Origin: Massilia litorea | Lineage (GTDB): Bacteria > Pseudomonadota > Gammaproteobacteria > Burkholderiales > Burkholderiaceae_D | DNA: 64,000 nt | NCBI RefSeq assembly: GCF_015101885.1 | Contig: NZ_CP062941.1 | Coordinates: 4,092,001-4,156,000, forward strand | Direction of reading: 5' to 3' | Shown here: positions 57,123-64,000 of the stretch, one piece after another | Numbering within the stretch: the first letter of the stretch is position 1 | Layout: each line of letters opens with the position of its first letter | Made by a program: the position numbers and the translations under genes | The notes under the pieces: generated by a model | What the model saw: the letters and a program-made list of their open reading frames with translations, nothing else | The model's database searches: none | Told to the model about the DNA's origin: nothing

Positions 57123-57538
57123 ATGCCGGACATGAACGCAGCCGACTTCACCGGACCCGGCGAAGCGGTCGTCAAGATCACCATGACCACCAACTGCGGC
57201 ACCGACGTCCACATCCTGAACCTCGACGGCCACCGGGCCCAGTGCGGCGGGCACGCCATCGGCGGCTGGCGCTTCGGCAACTGCATCGACGGCTGCCAGG
57301 CCGGGTACGTGCGGGTGTCCTGCGCCATGGCCAACCTGGCGCCGCATCCCGACGGCCTGAGCGACGAGCAGCTGCAGATGTGCCCGGACATCATGGACGC
57401 CGTCGCCGCCGGTCCCCCGGAAGGCTCGACCTGCAGCCGCTGGTCGCTCACCGCTTCCGCCTCGGGCAGGTCGAGGAAGCCTGTGACTTGTTCGCCCAAG
57501 GGCGCGATGGCGTTCTGAAGGTGGCGATCGTGCCCTGA
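57123..57538 (+). pseudogene. Decayed zinc-dependent alcohol dehydrogenase gene
   Basis: Three separated pieces of a Zn-ADH (normally about 345 aa) are compressed into 416 bases. N-terminal GPGEAVVKITMTTNCGTDVH includes the zinc Cys. Then GGWRFGNCIDGCQAGYVRV from the middle of the N-terminal domain. After a +1 frame change near 57420 comes the true C-terminus: HRFRLGQVEEACDLFAQGRD and LKVAIVP, ending at TGA 57538. The zinc structural loop and the whole NAD-binding domain are gone. A ribosome site (AGGAGAAC) still precedes the ATG, so a 131-aa Cys-rich peptide (57123-57518) could be made, but it would not be an enzyme. Confidence 0.85.
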
Positions 57539-57576
57539 GTGACCCGATCTGAACACAACGAAAGAAAGGACCCGCC

Positions 57577-58407
57577 ATGTCCATGTACAAGACGATCGTC
57601 GTCCACGTCGACGACGCCTCCCACTTCGAGGCCCGGCTGAGGGCCGCCGCCGCACTCGCCGACGCGCACGATGCGCACCTGGTCGGCACCGCCGCCACCG
57701 GAATGTCGGTCGCCGCCTACGCCATGCTGACCGGCTCGATGGGGGCGATGCCGGGCGACGAGTTCGACTCCCTGCGCGCGAGCGGCAACGCGAGCCTGGC
57801 CCGCTTTGCCGAACGTGCGCGCCAGCTCGGCGTCAGGTCGGCCGAGGGCCGGCTGGTGGAGGACGAGAGCCGCGCCGGGCTGCTGCTGCAGTCGCGCTAC
57901 GCCGACCTGATCGTGGTCGCCCAGGACAGTCCCGACGCGCCGGCGGTGCGCGGACTGCCTCAATACCTGGCGCTGCATGGACCGCGGCCGGTATTGACCG
58001 TGCCGGCCGGGTATGCCGGCGAACCGATCGCCGACAGCATCGTCGTCGGCTGGGACGGCAGCGTGCCCGCCCTGCGCGCGATCGATGGCGCCATGCCGCT
58101 GCTCACCCGCGCGCGCAGCGTGCGCCTGGCGCTGATCAATCCGGAACGCGAGGTCGGCCTGCACGGCGACGAGCCGGGCGCCGACATGGCCTTGTACCTG
58201 GCGCGCCACGGCGTGCCGGTCGACGTCGTCGTCGAGCGCACGGAGTGGCCCCCCGGCGAAGCCCTGCTGCGCATCGCGCACGACAACGATGCCGGGCTGC
58301 TGGTCACGGGCGCTTTCGGCCACAGCCGCTACCGCGAGATCGTGCTCGGCGGCGCCACCCGGGTACTCCTCGAGCGTGCACCGATTCCGGTACTGTACGC
58401 GCATTGA
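57577..58407 (+). CDS. Tandem-domain universal stress protein
   Basis: 276-aa protein, close paralog of the one at 152: both share YKTIVVHVDD, LLLQSRYADL, RGLPQY, VVGWDGS, GADMALYLARHGVPV and GAFGHSRYRE. AAAGGA precedes ATG 57577; an internal ATG two codons later is possible. Lies 38 bases after the dead alcohol dehydrogenase gene, in what appears to be a decaying low-oxygen stress locus. Confidence 0.92.
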   Translation: MSMYKTIVVHVDDASHFEARLRAAAALADAHDAHLVGTAATGMSVAAYAMLTGSMGAMPGDEFDSLRASGNASLARFAERARQLGVRSAEGRLVEDESRAGLLLQSRYADLIVVAQDSPDAPAVRGLPQYLALHGPRPVLTVPAGYAGEPIADSIVVGWDGSVPALRAIDGAMPLLTRARSVRLALINPEREVGLHGDEPGADMALYLARHGVPVDVVVERTEWPPGEALLRIAHDNDAGLLVTGAFGHSRYREIVLGGATRVLLERAPIPVLYAH

Positions 58408-58419
58408 GCATGCCGGCCG

Positions 58420-59007
58420 TCAGCGCGCCGCCGCCCCAAGCCGGCGCAAGGGTGCGCACCAGCGCTCGACCTGCTGCGGCGTGAGCGACGCGGCGCCGCC
58501 CACCACGCACGTGCGCACCGGCCGGATGCCTGCAAAGCCGAGGATGTTGCGTTGCAAGGCCTTCAGGCTGTGCGCCCGGTAGAACCAGCGGTACAGTACC
58601 GCCGGCATGCCCATGGTGACGATCACGCGCGCGCTGCGCCCGCCCAGCAGCCCGGCGCGCAGGGGATTGCGGCTTTCCGCTGCGATAGCGAAGCCCGGCC
58701 GCGCCACCTGTTCCAGGAAGGCCTTGAGCAGCGCCGGCATCTCCCCCAGCCACAAGGGATACACGAGCACCAGGTGGGTCGCCTGCATGATCTGCTCCTG
58801 GACGGGGGCGAGCGCGGCCGGCACGCTGCCATGCTGCCATTCCTCTGCGCTGCGCAGCAGCGGAAAGTCGATCAGCGCGGGTTCGACCGTCTCGACGGCG
58901 TGGCCGGCGCCGCGCGCACCGTCGGCATAGGCCTGCGCCAGCGCGTGGCACAGGTGCCGCTTGCTACGGTCGGGATGCCCCTGGATGATGAGGATGCGCT
59001 GTGCCAT
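58420..59007 (-). CDS. Flavodoxin-fold NAD(P)H quinone oxidoreductase
   Basis: 195-aa protein of the NQO1/MdaB-like flavodoxin_2 family. RILIIQGHPDRSKRHLCHAL is the FMN/FAD phosphate-binding start; ATHLVLVYPLWLGEMPALLK and VTMGMPAVLYRWFYRAHS match the isoalloxazine-binding loops. It should reduce quinones or related electrophiles by two electrons. ATG 59007 is chosen over GTG 59010. It is directly downstream of the acyl-CoA synthetase remnant on the same strand. Confidence 0.85.
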   Translation of the reverse strand: MAQRILIIQGHPDRSKRHLCHALAQAYADGARGAGHAVETVEPALIDFPLLRSAEEWQHGSVPAALAPVQEQIMQATHLVLVYPLWLGEMPALLKAFLEQVARPGFAIAAESRNPLRAGLLGGRSARVIVTMGMPAVLYRWFYRAHSLKALQRNILGFAGIRPVRTCVVGGAASLTPQQVERWCAPLRRLGAAAR

Positions 59008-59129
59008 CACGGCGCCCCGCGCGGGTCCCGCGGGTCCAGTATGCGGCCGACACTGCCGGTGCGCGCGCAGGCACCGATGAGCGCCACGGAATCGGGCGTG
59101 AAAAAGTGGTCGAGGTTGCGGATACTCAT
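59007..59129 (-). pseudogene. N-terminal remnant of an acetate-CoA ligase/GNAT (Pat-type) gene
   Basis: Frame of 40 aa, MSIRNLDHFFTPDSVALIGA then CARTGSVGRI, matching the start of ADP-forming acyl-CoA synthetases fused to GNAT acetyltransferase (about 800-900 aa). It then runs into LDPRDPRGAP and a stop. A ribosome site GGGAGC and a perfect Anr-type box remain upstream, so promoter and start survive while more than 95 percent of the gene is missing. Confidence 0.75.
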
Positions 59130-59210
59130 CTGGCGCTCCCGGTGCCTGCCGCCTGTGGCGGCCCCAGGTCCCAGCTTACGTCGACAGCCGGCCACTCGAC
59201 AAGCCGCCCC

Positions 59211-59224
59211 TTGATTCGCATCAA
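59211..59224. promoter_or_regulatory. Perfect FNR/Anr box
   Basis: TTGATTCGCATCAA is an exact TTGAT-N4-ATCAA palindromic box, 82 bases before the acyl-CoA synthetase remnant (leftward). It could now drive the quinone oxidoreductase gene that follows the remnant. Confidence 0.75.
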
Positions 59225-59311
59225 ATATCTCGAGAAGGAAGGTGAAACGCGCCGTCCTGTCAGCGCAGCCACGGCAAACATGGCGAATTGGATCATTAAA
59301 TGGAACAGTGT

Positions 59312-59325
59312 TATCCGAACGGATA
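59312..59325. promoter_or_regulatory. Palindrome before the cytochrome b561 operon
   Basis: TATCCGAACGGATA: 6-base inverted arms around AA, 68 bases before the cytochrome gene. Likely an operator for an unidentified regulator; no matching regulator gene is adjacent. Confidence 0.4.
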
Positions 59326-59392
59326 GCTTACTCTCGCTTTGCGGAACAGATAAAGTGCTGCCATCGCAAATGATTTGACAGGCAGCAAGTCC

Positions 59393-59956
59393 ATGAAGGC
59401 ATCGACACCCCAGCGTTACAGCCCGACCGCCATTGCCCTGCACTGGCTGGTGGCGCTCCTGATCGTCGGCACCTTCACGCTCGGCCTGGTGATGACCGAC
59501 ATCCCCGGCCTGACGCCGACCAAGCTGAAGTATTTTTCCTGGCACAAGTGGGCCGGCGTGACCGTGCTGCTGCTGGCCGCCCTGCGCCTGCTGTGGCGCC
59601 TGCGCACACCGGCGCCGGCCTATCCGGCCACGATGCCGGCCTGGCAGCACCTCGCCGCCCACGGCACCCACGCCTTCCTCTACCTGCTGATGTTCGGCGT
59701 GCCGCTGTCCGGCTATTTCTACACCCTCGCCGCGGGCGTACCGGTGGTGTACTTCGGCCTGTTCCAGCTGCCTGTATTGATCGAACCGGACCTGGCCCTC
59801 AAGCCGGTGCTGAAGGCCGTGCACTACTGGCTCAACATGGGCATGGCGGCCCTGGTCTTCATGCACGTCGCCGCCGCCCTGAAACACCTCGTCGTCGACC
59901 GCGACGGCATCACGCAGCGCATGCTGCCGTTTTCGAAAGCAAAGGAAGTCCAATGA
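59393..59956 (+). CDS. Cytochrome b561 family protein
   Basis: 187-aa inner-membrane dihaem cytochrome with four helices. Haem-ligand His residues are in IALHWLVALLIVG, SWHKWAGVTVLL, HGTHAFLYLLMFG and FMHVAAALKH. Small b561 proteins (CybB-like) oxidise ubiquinol or shuttle electrons; with a YceI gene directly downstream (ATGA overlap) the unit matches the common b561-yceI pairing. ATG 59393 gives the usual N-terminus; the ribosome site is modest. Confidence 0.92.
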   Translation: MKASTPQRYSPTAIALHWLVALLIVGTFTLGLVMTDIPGLTPTKLKYFSWHKWAGVTVLLLAALRLLWRLRTPAPAYPATMPAWQHLAAHGTHAFLYLLMFGVPLSGYFYTLAAGVPVVYFGLFQLPVLIEPDLALKPVLKAVHYWLNMGMAALVFMHVAAALKHLVVDRDGITQRMLPFSKAKEVQ

Positions 59957-60504
59957 AATCCCTGCGCCGCCTGGCCCTTGCGGCCGCCATCGTCCCGTTG
60001 TTCGTTCACGCTGCGCCGCTCAAGCTCGACGCCGCCCGCAGCAATGTGAGTGCCGTCTTCAAGCAGATGAACGTTCCGGTCGAAGCGAAATTCAAGCAGT
60101 TCAATGCCGTCATCGATTACGACGCCAAGCGTCCCGAAGCGGCGAAGGCGCAGGTGAACATCGCCACCGCCAGCCTCGATATCGGCGACCCCGAATACAA
60201 CCGCGAAGTCGGCAAGAAGGAATGGTTCGACAGCGCCCGCTTCCCGCAGGCCAGCTTCGTCTCGAGCGCCATCAAGCCGGCCGCCAATGGCGCCTTGACG
60301 GTCGCCGGCAAGCTGACGATCAAGGGCAAGACGGCCGACGTCGCCTTCCCCTTGACCGTGAAGACGGAGGCCGGCAAGCAAATCTTCGAAGGCCAGATCC
60401 CGATCAAGCGCCTGGCCTTCGGCATCGGCGAGGGCGAGTGGAGCGATACCGGCATGCTCGCCAATGAAGTCACCATCAAATTCCGCGTCGCAGCGGCTAA
60501 CTAA
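59953..60504 (+). CDS. Periplasmic YceI family lipid-binding protein (first copy)
   Basis: 183-aa protein. Signal peptide [20 protein letters not shown]; mature part has the YceI lipocalin-like pattern: [40 protein letters not shown] and [20 protein letters not shown]. Family members bind polyisoprenoid or quinone-like lipids. Start overlaps the cytochrome stop, so electron transfer or quinone handling with that cytochrome is likely. Second yceI copy follows after 29 bases. Confidence 0.93.
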   Translation: MKSLRRLALAAAIVPLFVHAAPLKLDAARSNVSAVFKQMNVPVEAKFKQFNAVIDYDAKRPEAAKAQVNIATASLDIGDPEYNREVGKKEWFDSARFPQASFVSSAIKPAANGALTVAGKLTIKGKTADVAFPLTVKTEAGKQIFEGQIPIKRLAFGIGEGEWSDTGMLANEVTIKFRVAAAN

Positions 60505-60533
60505 TCCATTACCAACCAGAGGATCTACACAAC

Positions 60534-61109
60534 ATGAACATCAAGCACATCGCCGCCGCCATCTTTGCCCTGACCGCCGCCACCGGCGCCATCGCCGCCG
60601 ACACCTATGCCATCGAGCCGAACCACACCTTCCCGAGCTTCGAGGCGGACCACATGGGCGGCCTGTCGATCTGGCGCGGCAAGTTCACGAACACGAGCGG
60701 CAACATCGTTCTCGATCGCGCAGCGAAAACCGGCAGCGTCGACATCACCATCGATGCCAGCACCCTCGACTTCGGCCACGCCAAGATGAGCGAGCACGCC
60801 AAGGGTCCGGACATGTTCGACGTCGCCAAATTCCCGACCGCGACCTACAAGTCGAAGTCGATCACCTTCAAGGGCGACAAGCCCGTGTCGGTCGACGGCG
60901 AGCTGACCCTGCACGGCGTGACCAAGCCGGTCAAGCTGAGCATCAACCAGTTCAAGTGCATCCAGCACCCGATGTTCAAGCGCGAAGTCTGCGGCGCCGA
61001 TGCTTCGGCCAGCTTCAACCGCAGCGATTTCGGCATCGACTACGGCGTGCAAATGGGCTTCAACCCGACCGTCAAGCTGGCGATCCAGGTCGAAGCGCTG
61101 AAGCAGTAA
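60534..61109 (+). CDS. Periplasmic YceI family lipid-binding protein (second copy)
   Basis: 191-aa protein with signal peptide [61 protein letters not shown] and [18 protein letters not shown] are the YceI hallmarks. It differs clearly from the first copy and contains two Cys (FKCIQHP and REVCGAD) that could form a disulfide. Preceded by AGAGGATC. Ends 20 bases before the convergent ABC transporter operon. Confidence 0.93.
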   Translation: MNIKHIAAAIFALTAATGAIAADTYAIEPNHTFPSFEADHMGGLSIWRGKFTNTSGNIVLDRAAKTGSVDITIDASTLDFGHAKMSEHAKGPDMFDVAKFPTATYKSKSITFKGDKPVSVDGELTLHGVTKPVKLSINQFKCIQHPMFKREVCGADASASFNRSDFGIDYGVQMGFNPTVKLAIQVEALKQ

Positions 61110-61129
61110 GCTCTGCCCGCTCCGCCCGC

Positions 61130-61891
61130 TCAGGCCGCGATCGGCCTGGCGCTGAAATTGCGCGTGGCCTCGACCAGCGTGCGCGTATAGGGATGCACGC
61201 TGCTGCCGTCGACCAGGGCGGCGCTGGCCTGGATGTCGACGATGCGCCCCTCCTGCATCACCGCGACGCGGTTGCACAGGTGCACCAGCACGCCCAGATC
61301 GTGCGTCACCATCAGGTAAGTCAGGCCATCGCGCTCGCGCAGTTCGGCCAGCAGGTTCAGGATCTCGGCCTGCACCGAGACGTCCAGCGCCGAGGTGGGC
61401 TCGTCGAGCAGCAGGATGCGCGGCTCGAGGACCAGGGCGCGCGCGATCGCCACCCGCTGGCGCTGCCCGCCCGACATCTGGTGCGGATAGCGGTAGCGGA
61501 ACGAGTCGTTCAGGCCGACCCGCGCCAGGATGCGCGACACGCGCCCGTCGATATCGCCGATCCTGTGGATGCGCAGCGGTTCCGACAAGGCCGTGTCGAC
61601 CGTATGGCGCGGGTGCAGCGAACCGTAGGGATCCTGGAACACCATCTGCATCTGGCGGCAACGCGCGCGGTCGATGCCGGGTTTCAAGGCCTGGCCGTCG
61701 ATACTGGCCTTGCCGGTCCAGTGCGGGTACAGGCCGGCCAGGCAGCGCAGCACGGTGGTCTTGCCCGAGCCGGACTCGCCGACCAGGCCGAAGGATTCTC
61801 CTTCTGCCACCGAAAACGACACGTCGCTCAGCACCTTGTGGGCGGCGGCGCCGGTCCCGAAACTCAGGTTCAGGGCATCGACTGCAATCAT
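61130..61891 (-). CDS. Dipeptide/oligopeptide ABC transporter ATPase (DppF-like)
   Basis: 253-aa ATPase. Walker A GESGSGKTTVLRCLAG, Q-loop QMVFQDPYGSLHPR, signature MSGGQRQRVAIARAL, Walker B ILLLDEPTSALDVS and H-loop VTHDLGVL are complete. The FQDPYGSLHPR segment is typical of the second ATPase of peptide or nickel transporters. Start at 61891 has GGAGGAAG. Overlaps the preceding ATPase gene by 4 bases. Terminal gene of the operon; substrate undetermined (peptides, nickel-chelate or glutathione-like). Confidence 0.92.
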   Translation of the reverse strand: MIAVDALNLSFGTGAAAHKVLSDVSFSVAEGESFGLVGESGSGKTTVLRCLAGLYPHWTGKASIDGQALKPGIDRARCRQMQMVFQDPYGSLHPRHTVDTALSEPLRIHRIGDIDGRVSRILARVGLNDSFRYRYPHQMSGGQRQRVAIARALVLEPRILLLDEPTSALDVSVQAEILNLLAELRERDGLTYLMVTHDLGVLVHLCNRVAVMQEGRIVDIQASAALVDGSSVHPYTRTLVEATRNFSARPIAA

Positions 61892-62739
61892 GCTGCTTCC
61901 TCCGGGGTGAGCCACAATGGGTCGCGCTGCAGCACCGGCAGCACGGGCCGGCGATGGTCCATGTCCGGCAAGGCGGCCAGCAGGCCGCGCGTGTAGGGAT
62001 GGCGCGCATTGTCGAGGTCCGCGGCGGCGATCGATTCGACCACCCGGCCGGCATACATCACGAGCACGCGGTCGCAGAAGCTGCGCACCAGGTTCAGGTC
62101 ATGGCTGATGAAGATCAGCCCCAAACCGCGCGCGGTCACCAGTTCGTCGAGCACGGCCAGCACCTGGGCACGGACCGAGACGTCGAGCGCGGAGGTCGGC
62201 TCGTCGGCGATGACGATTTCCGGTTCCGGGATCAGCATCATCGCGATCATCACGCGCTGCCCCATGCCGCCCGAGATCTCGTGCGGATAGCTGTCGTAGA
62301 CCCGCTGCGGATCGCGGATGCGCACCGCCTCCAGCATCGCGATCACTTTGTCTTTCGCCTGCGCGCGCGGCATTTTGCGGTGCGCCAGCAGGGCCTCGGC
62401 GATCTGGTGGCCCACTCTCATTACCGGGTTCAGCGAATATTTCGGGTCCTGCATGATCATCGACATGCGCCGCCCGCGTATCGCCCGCATCGCCTTTTCG
62501 TCGGCCCGCAGCAGGTCGGTGTCGCCGAAGCGCAGCACCTTCGCATCGATGCGGGCGCTGGCCGGATGGAGTTTGAGCAGCGCGCGTCCCACGGTCGACT
62601 TGCCGGAGCCGGATTCGCCGACGATGCCGAGCTTTTCGCGGCCCAGCGTGAACGACACGTTGCGGACCGCGTCCACCATCCCGTCGCGCGTCGCGAAACG
62701 CACCCCGAGTTCCTGTACATCGAGTTTGAGCTCGTTCAT
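61888..62739 (-). CDS. Dipeptide/oligopeptide ABC transporter ATPase (DppD-like)
   Basis: 283-aa ATPase. Walker A GESGSGKSTVGRALL, Q-loop SMIMQDPKYSLNPVMRVG, signature ISGGMGQRVMIAMML, Walker B IVIADEPTSALDVS. The C-terminal HPYTRGLLAALPDMDHRRPV is the DppD-type tail. ATG 62739 is chosen because AAAGG lies 6 bases before it; the ATG at 62745 would touch it. Cytoplasmic energising subunit of the same importer. Confidence 0.92.
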   Translation of the reverse strand: MNELKLDVQELGVRFATRDGMVDAVRNVSFTLGREKLGIVGESGSGKSTVGRALLKLHPASARIDAKVLRFGDTDLLRADEKAMRAIRGRRMSMIMQDPKYSLNPVMRVGHQIAEALLAHRKMPRAQAKDKVIAMLEAVRIRDPQRVYDSYPHEISGGMGQRVMIAMMLIPEPEIVIADEPTSALDVSVRAQVLAVLDELVTARGLGLIFISHDLNLVRSFCDRVLVMYAGRVVESIAAADLDNARHPYTRGLLAALPDMDHRRPVLPVLQRDPLWLTPEEAA

Positions 62740-62749
62740 CGTCATCCTT

Positions 62750-63631
62750 TCAGCTGCGCGGATCGAACACGTCGCGCAGGCCGTCGCCCAGCAGGTTGAA
62801 GGCCAGGCTGACCAGCATGATCGCCGCGCCGGGCATGGCCACCAGCCACCAGCACTCCATCATGTAGCGGCGCCCGGCCGAGATCATGGCGCCCCACTCC
62901 GCCACCGGCGGCTGCGCGCCCAGGCCGAGAAAGCCCAGGCCGGCTGCGGTGAGGATGATGCCGGCCATGTTCATGGTCAGGCGCACCACCACCGAGGACA
63001 GGCACAGGGGCACGATGTGGCGCAACAGGATGCGCAGCGGCGAAGCGCCCTGCAGCTGGACCGCGGCGACGAAATCGGCCTTGCGCAGCGAACGGGTCTC
63101 GGCGCGCGCGAGGCGCGCGATCGGCGGCCAGGCAGTGAGCGCGATGGCGATCACCGCGTGTTCGAGGCCCGGGCCGAGCGCCGCCACGAAAGCCAGCGCC
63201 AGGACCAGGCTGGGGAAGGAAATGAAAATGTCGGTCACGCGCATGAACACGGTGTCGACCATGCCGCCGAAATAGCCGGACACCGCGCCCACCGCCAGCC
63301 CGACCGGCCCGACCACGGCCGTTACCAGGGCGACGATGTACAGCGTGGTGCGGGCGCCGTGGACGACGCGGCTGAAGACGTCGCGGCCGTACTCGTCGGT
63401 GCCGAACCAGTGGACGCCGTCGGGTGCGCGCAGCGCCATCGACAGGTCCTGAACCAGCGGATCGTGGCTGGCGATCAGCGGTGCGCACAGGGCGACCGCG
63501 ACCAGCAGCAGCACCACCAGCGAGCCGGCCAGGGTCATGGGATTGTGCAGCAGGTGGCGCGCCGCGCGCAGCAGGCTTTCGCTGCGCGCCTGCGCCGGCG
63601 TGTAGGTAATCGTCAGGGAGGTAGTCATCAT
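62750..63631 (-). CDS. Dipeptide/oligopeptide ABC transporter permease (DppC-like)
   Basis: 293-aa permease with an N-terminal cytosolic arm, six helices, and the DppC segment HWFGTDEYGRDVFSRVVHGA. The EAA-type loop is RLARAETRSLRKADFVAAVQ, and GLGFLGLGAQPPVAEWGAM is the conserved loop. Start overlaps the DppB-like stop (ATGA). Inner-membrane half of the import channel. Confidence 0.93.
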   Translation of the reverse strand: MMTTSLTITYTPAQARSESLLRAARHLLHNPMTLAGSLVVLLLVAVALCAPLIASHDPLVQDLSMALRAPDGVHWFGTDEYGRDVFSRVVHGARTTLYIVALVTAVVGPVGLAVGAVSGYFGGMVDTVFMRVTDIFISFPSLVLALAFVAALGPGLEHAVIAIALTAWPPIARLARAETRSLRKADFVAAVQLQGASPLRILLRHIVPLCLSSVVVRLTMNMAGIILTAAGLGFLGLGAQPPVAEWGAMISAGRRYMMECWWLVAMPGAAIMLVSLAFNLLGDGLRDVFDPRS

Positions 63632-64000
63632 TTCATCCGCGGATCGAAGATTTTATACAGCGCATCGGAGACCAGGTTCAGGGTCACGAAGATGATGCCG
63701 ACGATGAGTACGCAGCCCATCACCGCGTTCATGTCGCCCAGCAGCAGGCTGTTGGTGAGGTATTGGCCGAAGCCGGGCCAGGCGTACACGGTTTCGATCA
63801 GGACCGCGCCTTCGAGCAGGCCGCCATAGGCCAGCGCGACGATCGTCAGGAGCTGGACCAGGATGTTGCGGAAGGCGTGCTGCCACACCACCCGCCATTC
63901 CGGCAGCCCTTTTACGCGCGCCGTCAGCACGTATTCCTGCGACAGCTGGGCCAGCATGAAACTGCGCGTCATGCGGCTGATGAAGGCCATCGAATGCAGG
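63628..64000 (-). CDS. Dipeptide/oligopeptide ABC transporter permease (DppB-like), truncated by window end
   Basis: Only the C-terminal 123 codons lie in the window; the reading frame continues past base 64000. Visible are the EAA-type loop (YVLTARVKGLPEWRVVWQHA), VLIETVYAWPGFGQYLTNSL and the last helix VGIIFVTLNLVSDALYKIFD with the DPRMK end typical of DppB. It forms the permease pair with the next gene. The binding protein should be encoded further right. Confidence 0.92.
   Translation of the reverse strand, partial: LHSMAFISRMTRSFMLAQLSQEYVLTARVKGLPEWRVVWQHAFRNILVQLLTIVALAYGGLLEGAVLIETVYAWPGFGQYLTNSLLLGDMNAVMGCVLIVGIIFVTLNLVSDALYKIFDPRMK

Overview
The window is GC-rich (about two thirds G+C by eye), with tightly packed genes and frequent 4-bp ATGA overlaps. 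It encodes Gram-negative hardware: two trimeric-type porins, a TolC-family outer-membrane lipoprotein, a Tat-exported multicopper oxidase and many periplasmic proteins. Gene content (LivHMGF uptake, aerobic CoA-thioester aromatic degradation, quinate/shikimate catabolism, copper and cobalt/nickel resistance, c-di-GMP enzymes) and interspersed GTAGGGTG palindromes suggest a soil or plant-associated betaproteobacterium of the Burkholderiales, most like Oxalobacteraceae such as Massilia. That placement is inference from style; no rRNA or tRNA is present to confirm it.

Left part (1-22 kb). A tandem-domain universal stress protein is followed by a leftward branched-chain-type ABC operon (livH, a livM-livG fusion, livF) ending in a carnitine-dehydrogenase-like gene, with the substrate-binding protein divergent to it. 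Then come small membrane proteins, three c-di-GMP genes (GGDEF-EAL, GGDEF, CSS-EAL), a semialdehyde dehydrogenase, DoxX, a DODA-type dioxygenase, a LysR regulator, NADP-type malic enzyme and a BKACE-family beta-keto acid cleavage enzyme.

Middle part (22-42 kb), aromatic and hydroaromatic catabolism. A quinate/shikimate operon (aroQ, aroE, fused quiC, AEC-type transporter, IclR regulator) lies beside a second unit that looks like a split, rearranged quiC (TIM-barrel gene plus HPPD-like gene) divergent from a porin and a ShiA-like transporter. A 15-6-15 inverted-repeat motif recurs in front of the BKACE gene, between the split quiC and the porin, and in front of aroQ, so these units probably form one IclR regulon from quinate or shikimate through protocatechuate toward beta-ketoadipate. 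Next to it is an operon for aerobic 2-aminobenzoate (anthranilate) degradation via CoA thioesters. Between the two sits an unusual 778-residue protein joining a V8/trypsin-like serine protease to a YiiX-like permuted papain domain.

Right part (42-64 kb). An AT-rich islet (42.4-44.2 kb) carries a lone PP-loop (QueC-like) protein. It is followed by a seven-gene copper operon, an RcnR/DmeF cobalt-nickel efflux unit with a small DUF1289 gene, a gluconate unit (gntR, gntK, MFS transporter, porin) with a perfect operator palindrome, and a decaying low-oxygen stress locus. That locus has two intact Usp genes, remnants of a third Usp, a zinc alcohol dehydrogenase and an acyl-CoA synthetase, and two FNR/Anr-type boxes. 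The window closes with a cytochrome b561-YceI-YceI unit and a leftward dipeptide/oligopeptide ABC operon that runs off the right end.
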